From: Corynebacterium gottingense | Lineage (GTDB): Bacteria > Actinomycetota > Actinomycetes > Mycobacteriales > Mycobacteriaceae | DNA: 64,000 nt | Direction of reading: 5' to 3' | Assembly: GCF_003693265.1 (NCBI RefSeq) | Contig: NZ_RDRE01000007.1 | Coordinates: 62,001-126,000 of the forward strand | Shown: piece by piece, positions 28,334-38,513 of the stretch | How the letters are laid out: each line of letters starts with the position of its first letter | Numbering within the stretch: the first letter of the stretch is position 1 | Translations under genes and position numbers: made by a program | The notes under the pieces: model-generated | What the model saw: only the letters and a program-made list of their open reading frames with translations | Databases searched by the model: none | Told to the model about the DNA's origin: nothing

Positions 28334-30358
28334 ATGGTTGCAAGATTCGGAATTGATGATGTCCGGCCCCAGGTCTCTGGCCGCACGCTGCCATCGAAGG
28401 CGGTCGTCGGCGAGGTCGTTCCCGTCTCCGCCCTGGTGTGGCGCGAGGGCCACGACGCGGTGGCCGCAACCCTGGTGATCACCTCCCCCGACGGCGAGCA
28501 GTACTCCGTGCACATGCACCCGGAGCCCTACCGCCCCGACTACGTCCACTCCGTCTTCGTGCCCGACGAGCAGGGCCTGTGGCAGTTCCGCGTAGACGCC
28601 TGGTCCGACGTCATGGCGACCTGGCGCAACGCGGTGACGAAGAAGCTGGCGGCCGGCCAGTCCGCCGCCGAGCTGGCCAATGACCTCGCCCACGGCATCG
28701 AGCTGTTCACCGCCGCCGCCGAGCAAACCCCCGCCCCCGACGCCGCTGTGCTCAGCGACGCAGCATCGGCGCTTGCCGACGATTCCCTCCCCCTCCAGGA
28801 GCGCATCGAAGCCGGCCTGAGCGAGGACGTCCTGGACGTGCTCGCCGCCTACCCACTGCGCGACCTGGTCTCCCACGGCCCGGTGTGCGACGTGCTCGTG
28901 GAGCGTCGCGAAGCGCTCGTGAACTCCTGGTACGAGCTCTTCCCGCGCTCCACCGGCGGCCGCGACGAGAGCGGCGCACCGGTCCACGGCACGTGGGCGA
29001 CGACCGCTCAGGCGCTCGACCGCGTGGCGGCGATGGGCTTTGACACCGTCTACTTCCCGCCGATCCACCCGATCGGCGAGGTCAACCGCAAGGGCCGCAA
29101 CAACTCCGTGACCGCGGCGCCCGGCGACGTGGGCTCCCCCTGGGCCATCGGCTCCAAGGACGGCGGCCACGACGCATTCCACCCGGAGCTCGGCGGCGAG
29201 GAAGAATTCCTCGACATGCTCCACCACGCCGACCAGCTCGGCCTGGAGATCGCCCTCGACTTCGCCCTGCAGGCCGCGCCCGACCACCCGTGGGCCGATG
29301 ACCACCCCGAGTTCTTCACCGTGCTCGCGGACGGCACCATCGCCTACGCAGAGAACCCGCCGAAGAAGTACCAGGACATCTACCCCATCAACTTTGATAA
29401 TGACCCGGAGACCCTCTACGACGAGGTCTACCGCGTCATCATGTACTGGGTCGAGCTGGGCATCTCTACCTTCCGCGTGGACAACCCGCACACCAAGCCG
29501 GTGAACTTCTGGCACTGGCTCATTGCCAAGGTGCACGAGACCCACCCGGACGTCATCTTCCTCGCCGAGGCGTTTACCCGCCCGCCGCGCATGTACGGGC
29601 TGTCCAAGGCCGGTTTCTCGCAGTCTTACACCCACTTCACCTGGAAGATGAGCAAGGAAGAGCTCACCGACTTCACCCAGCTGCTCATCGACGTCGCCGA
29701 CGTCTCCCGCCCCAACCTGTTTGTCAACACCCCCGACATCCTGCATGCCTCGCTGCAGCAGGGCGGCCCCGCCGCCTTCGCGCTCCGCGCCACACTCGCC
29801 GCGACGATGAGCCCGCTGTGGGGTGTCTACTCCGGCTACGAGCTCTACGAGTCCATCCCCGTGCACGGCGGCTCCGAGGAGTACATGGATTCGGAGAAGT
29901 ACCAGCTGCGCCCCCGCGACTTCGAGTCGGCCCTCGAGCGCGGCCAGTCCCTCGAGCCCTACCTCACCCTGCTCAACCGCATCCGCCGCGAGCAGCCGGC
30001 CCTGCAGCAGCTGCGCCAGATCCGCTTCCACGAGGTGACCAACGACCAGATCATCGCCTACTCCAAGGTCGACGCGGTCACGGGCAACGCCGTCCTCGTC
30101 GTGGTCAACCTGGACCCCTGGCACATGCAAGAGGGCATGGTGCATATCGACGCCGCCTCACTCGGCCTGGACCACGGCGAACCCTTCCCGGTCCACGACC
30201 TCATCACCGGCGACCGCTACACCTGGAACGAGCACAACTACGTCCAGCTCGTGCCGCAGCAAAACGTTGCCCATATCTTCCGCCTGCCCGAGGTTGCTCC
30301 GGAGCGTCGTGAAGCGCTCGCGTACCGCCAGATCTCGGACCACGACTACCGCCCGTAA
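28334..30358 (+). CDS. glgE: Alpha-1,4-glucan:maltose-1-phosphate maltosyltransferase
   Basis: GlgE extends linear alpha-1,4-glucans using maltose 1-phosphate, the actinobacterial trehalose-to-glycogen route. The 674-residue protein opens with RFGIDDVRPQVSGRTLPSK and VVGEVVPVSALVWREGHD, as in relatives. GH13 catalytic residues are in FRVDNPHTKP (nucleophile), FLAEAFTRPP (acid/base) and VNTPDIL. The ATG at 28334 gives the family length of about 675; GAGG is 11 nt upstream. An in-frame GTG at 28250 would add 28 residues and overlaps TACTGT/TAGTGT hexamers that may be the promoter. glgB follows after 35 bp. Confidence 0.94.
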   Translation: MVARFGIDDVRPQVSGRTLPSKAVVGEVVPVSALVWREGHDAVAATLVITSPDGEQYSVHMHPEPYRPDYVHSVFVPDEQGLWQFRVDAWSDVMATWRNAVTKKLAAGQSAAELANDLAHGIELFTAAAEQTPAPDAAVLSDAASALADDSLPLQERIEAGLSEDVLDVLAAYPLRDLVSHGPVCDVLVERREALVNSWYELFPRSTGGRDESGAPVHGTWATTAQALDRVAAMGFDTVYFPPIHPIGEVNRKGRNNSVTAAPGDVGSPWAIGSKDGGHDAFHPELGGEEEFLDMLHHADQLGLEIALDFALQAAPDHPWADDHPEFFTVLADGTIAYAENPPKKYQDIYPINFDNDPETLYDEVYRVIMYWVELGISTFRVDNPHTKPVNFWHWLIAKVHETHPDVIFLAEAFTRPPRMYGLSKAGFSQSYTHFTWKMSKEELTDFTQLLIDVADVSRPNLFVNTPDILHASLQQGGPAAFALRATLAATMSPLWGVYSGYELYESIPVHGGSEEYMDSEKYQLRPRDFESALERGQSLEPYLTLLNRIRREQPALQQLRQIRFHEVTNDQIIAYSKVDAVTGNAVLVVVNLDPWHMQEGMVHIDAASLGLDHGEPFPVHDLITGDRYTWNEHNYVQLVPQQNVAHIFRLPEVAPERREALAYRQISDHDYRP

Positions 30359-30393
30359 CCAGCACCTTCTCCACTCGCTTTACTAGAAAGACG

Positions 30394-32601
30394 ATGATGA
30401 CCGGCCACGAACTTTCCCCCGCAGCGCTCATCCCGGAGCACGACCGCCAACGCCTCCTCGAGTGCAAGCACCACGCACCGCACGACTTCTACGGCCGCCA
30501 CGCCGTGGCAGGAAACACCGTCGTGCGCACCCGCCTGCTCGGCGCGACCGACGTGCAGCTGCTCATTCACAACGACGCCGTGCAGATGCACCACACCGGC
30601 GACGACATCTGGATCGCCGAGCTCGAGGGCGACCACGCGAGCGACTACCGCCTCAAGGTCACCTACCCGGACGCGGAGCCGCAGATCATCGCGGACCCCT
30701 ACTTCTTCCTGCCCACCGTCGGCTCGCTGGACCTGCACCTGATCGCCGAGGGGCGCCACGAGCGCCTCTGGGAGGTCCTCGGTGCGAACGTCCACACCTA
30801 CACCACCGACCTCGGCCAGGTCACCGGCACCGCCTTCGCGGTCTGGGCTCCGAACGCCAAGGGTGTGGCGGTCGTCGGCGACTTCTGCAATTGGAACCCG
30901 AACCAGTACCCGATGCGCACCCTGGGGTCGACGGGCGTGTGGGAAATCTTCATCCCCGGAATCGCGCCCGGTGCCCACTACAAGTTCGCGGTCCAAACCT
31001 CCGAAGGCTACCGCGTGGACAAGGCCGACCCGCTGGCCAAGGCCACCCTCGCCCCGCCGGAGACCGTCTCCGTCGTCGCCGACACCACCGAGTACGAGTG
31101 GCGCGACGCCGAGTGGATGCAGCGCCGCCAGGGAGTGGACCCGGCGAACTCCCCCATGAGCGTCTACGAGTGCCACATCGGCTCCTGGAAGCAGGGCTCG
31201 AACTACAACACGCTGCGCGAAGAGCTCGTCCCGTACCTGGTCGAGCACGGCTTCACCCACGTGGAGTTCCTCCCGGTTGCCGAGCACCCCTTCGGTGGCT
31301 CCTGGGGCTACCAGGTCAGCGGCTACTACGCACCCACCGCGCGCTGGGGCACGCCAGACGAGTTCCGCGCGCTTGTCGACGAGCTCCACGCGCACAACAT
31401 CGGCGTCCTCGTCGACTGGGTCCCCGCACACTTCCCCAAGGACGCCTGGGCGCTCGCGCGCTTCGACGGCACCGCGCTCTACGAGCACCCCGACTGGCGC
31501 CGCGGCGAGCAGAAGGACTGGGGCACTTACGTCTTCGACTTCGGCCGCAACGAGGTCCGCAACTTCCTCGTGGCGAACGCGCTCTACTGGTGCGAAGAGT
31601 TCCACCTCGACGGCCTGCGCGTGGACGCCGTGGCCTCCATGCTCTACCTGGACTACTCGCGCGAACCCGGCGAGTGGCTGCCCAACCAGTTCGGCGGCCG
31701 CGAGCACTGGGACGCGGTCCAGTTCCTGCAGGAGATGAACGCCACGGTCCACCGCACCCACCCGGGCGTGATCACCGTAGCCGAGGAGTCCACCGCGTGG
31801 CCCGGCGTGACCGCGCCCACCGAGTCCGACGGCCTCGGGTTCTCCCTGAAGTGGAACATGGGCTGGATGAACGACTCGCTGGAGTACTTCTCCCTCGACC
31901 CCATCCACCGCTCCTACCACCACAACGAGATCACGTTCTCCCTGGTCTACGCGTTCAGCGAGAAGTACGTCCTGCCGTTTAGCCACGACGAAGTCGTGCA
32001 CGGCAAGGGCTCGCTGTGGACCCGCATGCCGGGCGATGACTGGAACAAGGCCGCGGGACTGCGCGCGCTCTACGGCTACATGTTCTCGCACCCGGGCAAG
32101 CAGCTCATGTTTATGGGCTGCGAGTGGGGGCAGACCACCGAATGGGACGAAGCCCACTCCGTCAACTGGGACAACCTTGCCGACGACTGGGGCCACGACT
32201 ACCACAAGGGCATCCGTCGCCTCGTGCGCGACCTCAACCTGGTCTACCGCGACACCCCGGCGCTCTTCTCCCAGGACAACACGCCCATGGGTTTCCAGTG
32301 GATCAAGGGCGACGACGCGCAAAACAACATCCTCGCCTACATCCGCTGGGGCGCGGACGGCTCGGCCGTCCTCGCGGTGGTGAACCTCTCCGGCGCCTCG
32401 CAGCCGAACTACCGCCTGGGCTCGCCCAAGGCGGGCACGTGGGAGCTGCTCATCAACACCGATGACGCCGTCTACGGCGGCGCGGGCAACGAGCTCCTCC
32501 CCACCGTGGACACCGAGCCCACCACCTGGGACCAGTTCGACCAGTCCCTCAACCTGCACATCCCGGCGATGAGCGTGCAGCTGTACACGCTGCGTGGCTA
32601 G
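30394..32601 (+). CDS. glgB: 1,4-alpha-glucan branching enzyme
   Basis: GlgB adds alpha-1,6 branches to glucan made by GlgE. The 735-residue protein has an N-terminal CBM48-type region, a second module (TGTAFAVWAPNAKGVAVVGD), then the GH13 barrel: EVSGYY-type region as YQVSGYYAPT, nucleophile in GLRVDAVASM, acid in VAEEST, and FSHDEVVHGKG. The C-terminal beta domain ends with MSVQLYTLRG. Two in-frame ATGs start the gene; AGAAAG is just upstream. It forms an operon with glgE. The stop overlaps the convergent ybbN stop by 4 bp. Confidence 0.96.
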   Translation: MMTGHELSPAALIPEHDRQRLLECKHHAPHDFYGRHAVAGNTVVRTRLLGATDVQLLIHNDAVQMHHTGDDIWIAELEGDHASDYRLKVTYPDAEPQIIADPYFFLPTVGSLDLHLIAEGRHERLWEVLGANVHTYTTDLGQVTGTAFAVWAPNAKGVAVVGDFCNWNPNQYPMRTLGSTGVWEIFIPGIAPGAHYKFAVQTSEGYRVDKADPLAKATLAPPETVSVVADTTEYEWRDAEWMQRRQGVDPANSPMSVYECHIGSWKQGSNYNTLREELVPYLVEHGFTHVEFLPVAEHPFGGSWGYQVSGYYAPTARWGTPDEFRALVDELHAHNIGVLVDWVPAHFPKDAWALARFDGTALYEHPDWRRGEQKDWGTYVFDFGRNEVRNFLVANALYWCEEFHLDGLRVDAVASMLYLDYSREPGEWLPNQFGGREHWDAVQFLQEMNATVHRTHPGVITVAEESTAWPGVTAPTESDGLGFSLKWNMGWMNDSLEYFSLDPIHRSYHHNEITFSLVYAFSEKYVLPFSHDEVVHGKGSLWTRMPGDDWNKAAGLRALYGYMFSHPGKQLMFMGCEWGQTTEWDEAHSVNWDNLADDWGHDYHKGIRRLVRDLNLVYRDTPALFSQDNTPMGFQWIKGDDAQNNILAYIRWGADGSAVLAVVNLSGASQPNYRLGSPKAGTWELLINTDDAVYGGAGNELLPTVDTEPTTWDQFDQSLNLHIPAMSVQLYTLRG

Positions 32602-33470
32602 AACAGTGCGCTGGCCAGGGCGGTCCGCGCGTTGATCACGCGCGGATCGCCCGGCTCGAACAAGGTGAAGAGCTCGAGCAGGCGCTCCTTCGCCTTCGGC
32701 TCGGCCTTGACGTAGCGCAGCAGACGCTCGAACGCCTTCTCCGGCGCGCCAGCGACAACCTCAGCGTCCGCCGCAACGAGCTGCTTGTCCACGTCCTGCG
32801 GGTCCTGCTCCGCCTCGGCGATCGGGTCGGTGGTGCGGCGCTGGGGGTCGAGGCGCTGCAGGACTGCCACCGTCGCTTTCGCCTGCTTGACGGGCTGGTT
32901 GTCGGGCTCGTCGGCCAAGATGGCGTTATAAAGCGCGGTGGCTCCCTCGAAATCGCTCCTATTCAGCGCGGCGGTTGCCTGGGCCAGTCGCGGGTCTTCC
33001 GGCTCGGGGGCATCCGTCTCCGGCTCGTCGTCCAGACCCTGCAGCTGCGGGCCGACGTTCTTCACCAGCGCGTCGACCCACTGCTTGAGCTGGTCGGCGG
33101 GCTGGTTGCCCTCAAAGTTAGTCACCGGTTGGCCGGCTGCCAGCGCCACCACCGTCGGCAGGGCGCGAAGACCGAACATCTGCGCCACCTGCGGCGTGGC
33201 GTCCGCGTCGACGTACGCGACGAGGAACTTGCGCTGCCCCGCCGCCAACTGCTGCAGCGTCGCCTTGAGCGACTCCGAATCCTCCGACCGGGAAGTGCCA
33301 ATCATCAGCACCACCGGCAGCTGCACGGAGCGCTGGAAGGCGCGGGCCTCGATGTCCTTCTCGGTGACCGTGATAAACGGCTCGAATCCGCCCTCCTTGA
33401 ACTGCTGCTGCGCCTCCTTCTGCTCCACCAGCTTGTTCAGGTCAACTGCGCCTGGTCCGAAATCCGGCAT
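32598..33470 (-). CDS. Thioredoxin-fold/TPR co-chaperone, YbbN/CnoX-like
   Basis: A 290-residue cytoplasmic protein with an N-terminal thioredoxin fold (VQLPVVLMIGTSRSEDSESL ... FLVAYVDADATPQVAQMFG, cis-Pro in LRALPTVVAL) and a C-terminal helical TPR-like part. The CxxC redox motif is replaced by TSRSED, so it is unlikely to be an oxidoreductase; E. coli YbbN/CnoX acts as a chaperone partner. Its ATG directly follows the stop of the thiamine-binding gene (TAA-ATG), with GGAGC upstream. The gene also lies near glgB in mycobacteria. Confidence 0.88.
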   Translation of the reverse strand: MPDFGPGAVDLNKLVEQKEAQQQFKEGGFEPFITVTEKDIEARAFQRSVQLPVVLMIGTSRSEDSESLKATLQQLAAGQRKFLVAYVDADATPQVAQMFGLRALPTVVALAAGQPVTNFEGNQPADQLKQWVDALVKNVGPQLQGLDDEPETDAPEPEDPRLAQATAALNRSDFEGATALYNAILADEPDNQPVKQAKATVAVLQRLDPQRRTTDPIAEAEQDPQDVDKQLVAADAEVVAGAPEKAFERLLRYVKAEPKAKERLLELFTLFEPGDPRVINARTALASALF

Positions 33471-33815
33471 TTAGTTCGCTCCTTCGTCATTGGCGTCATT
33501 GGCGTCATTGGCGTCATTGGAAAAGTGCTTCTCTAGCGACGCGACTTTTTGGTGCATCATGTCGGTGTAGCCCGGCCTGATGTCAGCTTTGAACACCAAC
33601 GATACCCGTGGGGACACCGCCTCCACCGCTTGCGTGGCACGCTTGATTACGTCCATGACCTCGTCCCACTCCCCCTCGATCGTGGTAAACATCGCGGTCG
33701 TCTCGTGCGGCAGCCCGGATTCGCGCACGACGCGCACGGCGCGCGACACGGCTTCCGACATCTCTGCAGTAGCGTTATTGGTCACCGTTGGGGCGACAGA
33801 AAATGCAGCAATCAT
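33471..33815 (-). CDS. Thiamine-binding protein, MTH1187/YkoF family
   Basis: A 114-residue protein of the MTH1187 (former DUF77) family, whose members bind thiamine precursors. The start MIAAFSVAPTVTNNATAEM and the core TTIEGEWDEVMDVIKRA are typical. TAGGCT lies 7 nt before the ATG at 33815, so the start is well placed and the longer frame upstream is rejected. The C-terminal tail NDANDANDANDE is encoded by a perfect 9-bp tandem repeat and is not part of the family fold. It is followed directly by the YbbN-like gene. Confidence 0.86.
   Translation of the reverse strand: MIAAFSVAPTVTNNATAEMSEAVSRAVRVVRESGLPHETTAMFTTIEGEWDEVMDVIKRATQAVEAVSPRVSLVFKADIRPGYTDMMHQKVASLEKHFSNDANDANDANDEGAN
33488..33520. 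repeat. 9-bp tandem repeat inside the thiamine-binding gene
   Basis: CATTGGCGT occurs three times in tandem (33488-33514), then CATTGG. It encodes the NDA repeats of the C-terminus in frame, so copy-number changes would alter length without frameshift. Confidence 0.85.
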
Positions 33816-33840
33816 GCGGCCCAGCCTACCCGGACGGACG

Positions 33841-34128
33841 CTACCGCTTCTCCCAGCAGTGCTTGTGCCAGTGGCGGCGATCGTCGCCACGCCCGCCTGT
33901 GTCGCGCGGCCACGCCACGACGTGCGCCACGCCCGGCGGAATGTTCTGGTTGCATCGCGGGCACACGTAGAACTTATTCGCCGCTGCGGCGCCGATCTGG
34001 CGCACGAGGTAAATCTCCCCGTTCGCCCAACTTGGGCCCTCGACCTCCTGGGTCCCAATGAATGTGGACCCGTCGCGCGGTAGCACGTAGGACGGGGTGA
34101 CGTTGTGTCTCCGGTTCCGTCTCGGCAT
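33841..34128 (-). CDS. Small protein with possible zinc-binding motif, conserved in actinobacteria
   Basis: A 95-residue basic protein with RNRRHNVTPSYVLPRDGS near its start. YVCPRCNQNIPPGVAHVV and RRHWHKHCWEKR at the end supply three Cys and three His that could bind zinc (CxxC and a HxHKHC cluster). Such genes occur next to nucS in relatives, without a known role. AAGGGG lies just before the ATG, 16 bp after the nucS stop, so it is probably transcribed with nucS. Confidence 0.7.
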   Translation of the reverse strand: MPRRNRRHNVTPSYVLPRDGSTFIGTQEVEGPSWANGEIYLVRQIGAAAANKFYVCPRCNQNIPPGVAHVVAWPRDTGGRGDDRRHWHKHCWEKR

Positions 34129-34144
34129 CGTTTCCCCTTCGCGC

Positions 34145-34837
34145 CTAGAAGAGCCGCAGCTCGTCGGACTCGATGCCGCGGAGCTCGTCGTAGTCCAGGG
34201 TCAGGCAGCGGAAGCCGCGGTCCTCGGCGAGCGTGCGCGCCTGCGGCTTGATCTCTTGCGCCGCGAACACCCCGCGCACCGGCTTGAGCACCTCGTCGCG
34301 GTTGAGCAGCTCAACGTAGCGAGTGAGCTGCTCCACGCCGTCGATCCCGCCGCGCCGCTTGATCTCTACCGCCACGGTCTGTCCGTCTGCATCCCTGGCG
34401 AGGATGTCCACCGGACCGATCGCCGTGGGGTATTCGCGGCGCACCAGGCTGTAGCCCTCGCCGAGGGTGCCGATGTGCTCCGCCAGCAGCTCCTGCAGGT
34501 GCGCCTCGACGCCATCCTTGACCAGCCCCGGGTCCTCGCCCAGCTCGTAGGAGGAGTCCGACAGGATCTCTTCCACCGTGATGCGCAGCTGCTCCCCCTT
34601 CGGGTTCTCCACGATCCAGAGTTGCTCGCCGGTATCCTCGCCGTCGATGTCCACCACCGCTTCCTCCTTCAGAGTGCACGGCGGCGTCATCCAGTTCAGG
34701 GGCTTGTAGGCACGGTCGTCCGCGTGGACGGACACTGAGCCGTCGGATTTCAGCAAAATGAGGCGCAACGCGGATGGAAGGTGCGCCGCGAGGCGACCAA
34801 CGTAGTCAACGGAACAACGAGCTATGACGAGACGCAT
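34145..34837 (-). CDS. nucS: Mismatch-specific endonuclease NucS/EndoMS
   Basis: NucS cuts both strands at mismatches and provides the non-MutS mismatch repair of actinobacteria and archaea. The 230-residue protein has the N-terminal DNA-binding part ([15 protein letters not shown], then [19 protein letters not shown]) and the C-terminal RecB-like nuclease with GPVDILARD (Asp), VAVEIKRRG (Glu and Lys) and the following [15 protein letters not shown] lies 7 nt before the ATG (34850-34845, minus), another leaderless-type start. The C-terminus (DELRLF) resembles a sliding-clamp binding tail, as in other NucS proteins. Confidence 0.95.
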   Translation of the reverse strand: MRLVIARCSVDYVGRLAAHLPSALRLILLKSDGSVSVHADDRAYKPLNWMTPPCTLKEEAVVDIDGEDTGEQLWIVENPKGEQLRITVEEILSDSSYELGEDPGLVKDGVEAHLQELLAEHIGTLGEGYSLVRREYPTAIGPVDILARDADGQTVAVEIKRRGGIDGVEQLTRYVELLNRDEVLKPVRGVFAAQEIKPQARTLAEDRGFRCLTLDYDELRGIESDELRLF

Positions 34838-34897
34838 GCACCACAGGGTACCGGGCGCGCAGCGGGGAACAGAAACGGGTCGGGTGGGTACGCGGTG

Positions 34898-34909
34898 GCG
34901 TCGAGAAGC
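34898..34909 (+). repeat. Dispersed 12-mer GCGTCGAnAAGC, intergenic copy
   Basis: GCGTCGAGAAGC, 2 nt past the DUF2550 gene's stop codon (minus strand), between that gene and nucS. It shares the GGTGG lead-in of several other copies. See findings. Confidence 0.75.
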
Positions 34910-34911
34910 AC

Positions 34912-35370
34912 TTAGGCGCGGCCGCGCTGCACGCGCTGTGCCAGCGAGCGAACGTCCACGCGCTGCTGGCGACGATCCGGCGCAGACTCCACCCAGGAAA
35001 TGAGCGCCATCTCCACGTGGCGATCCGCTGCAAACTCGAGTTGCCCGCGCGGGCTGGTCATCTCCAGGACCGTCGACACCCCCGGCATAATCTCCTGCTC
35101 ATCCGCAGTCAGGTCGCGCACCCCGTTGATGGTCAGGTCGCGGCGGTCCAGCGCGTAATCGTAGTTTGACGACAGCGACCGTAGCTTATAAAACTGCAGC
35201 TCTTCCCCCGTGTATCGCAGAATCCCGTGCCGCCAGCCGTGCAGCCCCTGGGCCGGTAGCTTGCGGATCAGCGCGCGCCCGCCGGAATTCCGGAACATGG
35301 CAAACCGCCAGATAGCAATTCCCGTGACCCCGATGACCACAAGCAGCACCACAGAGACGATGATCTCCAT
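34912..35370 (-). CDS. DUF2550 family membrane protein
   Basis: A 152-residue protein with one N-terminal membrane helix ([20 protein letters not shown]), then a soluble domain with [24 protein letters not shown] and [23 protein letters not shown]2550 genes sit directly after atpC in actinobacteria, as here, but no function is known. GGAGGT precedes the ATG at 35370; a longer frame upstream is not supported. It ends RVQRGRA, a basic tail. Confidence 0.85.
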   Translation of the reverse strand: MEIIVSVVLLVVIGVTGIAIWRFAMFRNSGGRALIRKLPAQGLHGWRHGILRYTGEELQFYKLRSLSSNYDYALDRRDLTINGVRDLTADEQEIMPGVSTVLEMTSPRGQLEFAADRHVEMALISWVESAPDRRQQRVDVRSLAQRVQRGRA

Positions 35371-35496
35371 CGACACCTCCCTGCGAGATTCCGTTGTTGC
35401 CAGGCCCCCGCGCATCGTGGAAGCACGCTTAAGCGATAATCCTACTTTGCTGCGCAGACAATGCAAGCATCATCGGGGCAGCCGCTTAACGACGTC

Positions 35497-35530
35497 GCGC
35501 CCCCACCTACCTCACGGCAGGTGGGGGCGC
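35497..35530 (-). terminator. Strong hairpin after atpC
   Basis: A perfect 12-bp stem, GCGCCCCCACCT with AGGTGGGGGCGC, and a 10-nt loop, 60 nt past the atpC stop. No U-tract follows on the minus strand, so it may act with Rho or protect the 3' end of the atp mRNA rather than be a classical intrinsic terminator. Confidence 0.65.
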
Positions 35531-35589
35531 GAAACGTACAAGGAAGGAGCGTGCGTTGCCCTCCTCCCGGGCGCTGACGCAAACTCGGT

Positions 35590-35961
35590 CTAGCGCGAGC
35601 TGTTGCGGCGAACCGCGGCAAGCTCGGCCTCCGAGCGGGCCTTCACGAGCGAGTCGTCGGCGTGCAGGCCGGACTCTGCCTCGGTGGTGTCAACCTCGTC
35701 CGCGAGCTTCGCGAAGTCAGCGAGGATGGTCACCTTGTCGCCCTGGACGGAGAGGAACCCGCCCTGCACAGCGGCGACGATGCGGTCGCCGCTGGTGGGA
35801 CGGATGGTCACCACGCCGTTCTCCTTGAGCTGGCCAAGGAACGGCTCGTGACCGGGCAGCACGCCGATCTCACCTTCGATGGTCTGGGCGGTGACGATGC
35901 TGGCCTGACCCGACCAAAGCATGCGGTCCACCGACACCAATTGCGCGGTAAGTTCAGCCAT
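35590..35961 (-). CDS. atpC: ATP synthase epsilon subunit
   Basis: The 123-residue epsilon subunit of the F1 central stalk couples gamma rotation to the c-ring and can inhibit ATP hydrolysis. The N-terminal beta sandwich is visible in [32 protein letters not shown] and [17 protein letters not shown]. The C-terminal helical hairpin is short, as in other actinobacteria. Last gene of the atpBEFHAGDC operon, 9 bp after atpD. Confidence 0.96.
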   Translation of the reverse strand: MAELTAQLVSVDRMLWSGQASIVTAQTIEGEIGVLPGHEPFLGQLKENGVVTIRPTSGDRIVAAVQGGFLSVQGDKVTILADFAKLADEVDTTEAESGLHADDSLVKARSEAELAAVRRNSSR

Positions 35962-35970
35962 GTCTGCCTC

Positions 35971-37482
<1,512 letters not shown>

Positions 37483-38457
37483 TTAGTCACTTTCTCCACT
37501 ACCGGACAGCGCGCCAGCGCCGCCGATAATCTCGGTGATTTCCTGGGTGATTTTTGCCTGACGGGCTTGGTTAGCCTCACGGGACAGATTGTTCGCCAGG
37601 TCAGTGGCGTTATCCGTCGCGTTCTTCATCGCCGTACGGCGAGAAGCGGATTCCGAAGCCGATGCTTCCAAGAAGATCGAGTAGAGCGACCTGGAAACAT
37701 ATGCCGGAAGCAACGAGGTCAGCAGCGTGTCCGGATCTGGCTCGAAGCTCATATCCGGGTTCACGGAGCCGTCCTGCTCCAGCATGCTCTTCTGCTCGTA
37801 CTCGAATTCCTCGAGGACGGGCTCGATGGGCAGCAGCTGGTGCACGCGCGCTTCCTGCGAGAGCATAGACACGAATTCGGTATAGACGACGTGCACTTGG
37901 TCGAAACCGCGCACGCCCTGGCCCTCCGTGCCGTTGACGCCTTCGCGCCACTTGGCGGTGTCCTCGGAACCAGCCATGAAACCGTCGATGATGTGGCGAC
38001 GCACGTTGTGCGTATCCTCCCACGACGGCTTCTGGGACCAGCCGGTCCACGCGCCAGCGACGTCCATGTCACGGAACCGGAAGTGGGTAACTCCCTTGTT
38101 ACCGGTGACGTAGCGAACCACCTCGTAGCCTGCGTCGCTCAGCATGCGCTCAAGCTCAGCGGCCTTCTTCAGCACGTTGTGGTTGTAGCCGCCAGCCATA
38201 CCGCGGTCAGAGGTGACCACGAGGATCGCCGCGACTCGCCCACCGTCACGCTCACGGAGCATGGGGTGGTCGAGGGAGCTCGCGGCGGCGAGGCGTTCCA
38301 TGACGTCTTGCATCTCGTCCGCGTACGGCTTCGCCGCAGCGACGCGAGCCTGGGCCTTGGTGATCTGCGACGTAGCGATCAGCTCTTGGGCCTTGGTGAT
38401 CTTCTTCGTTGAGTTAACGGACCGGATGCGGTCACGCAATTCGCGAAGTGTTGCCAT
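37483..38457 (-). CDS. atpG: ATP synthase gamma subunit
   Basis: The 324-residue rotor shaft of F1. It starts MATLRELRDRIRSVNSTKKI and ends LSREANQARQAKITQEITEI, the two helices that form the coiled coil inside the alpha3beta3 ring. VTSDRGMAGGYN is the conserved internal motif. Length is somewhat above the E. coli protein, as in other corynebacteria. It lies between atpA and atpD. Confidence 0.97.
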   Translation of the reverse strand: MATLRELRDRIRSVNSTKKITKAQELIATSQITKAQARVAAAKPYADEMQDVMERLAAASSLDHPMLRERDGGRVAAILVVTSDRGMAGGYNHNVLKKAAELERMLSDAGYEVVRYVTGNKGVTHFRFRDMDVAGAWTGWSQKPSWEDTHNVRRHIIDGFMAGSEDTAKWREGVNGTEGQGVRGFDQVHVVYTEFVSMLSQEARVHQLLPIEPVLEEFEYEQKSMLEQDGSVNPDMSFEPDPDTLLTSLLPAYVSRSLYSIFLEASASESASRRTAMKNATDNATDLANNLSREANQARQAKITQEITEIIGGAGALSGSGESD

Positions 38458-38513
38458 GGTGCTGTTTCCTCCCTTCCTTTATGTAGGTCCTAAAGTCCTG
38501 CGCGCTGCAGAAC

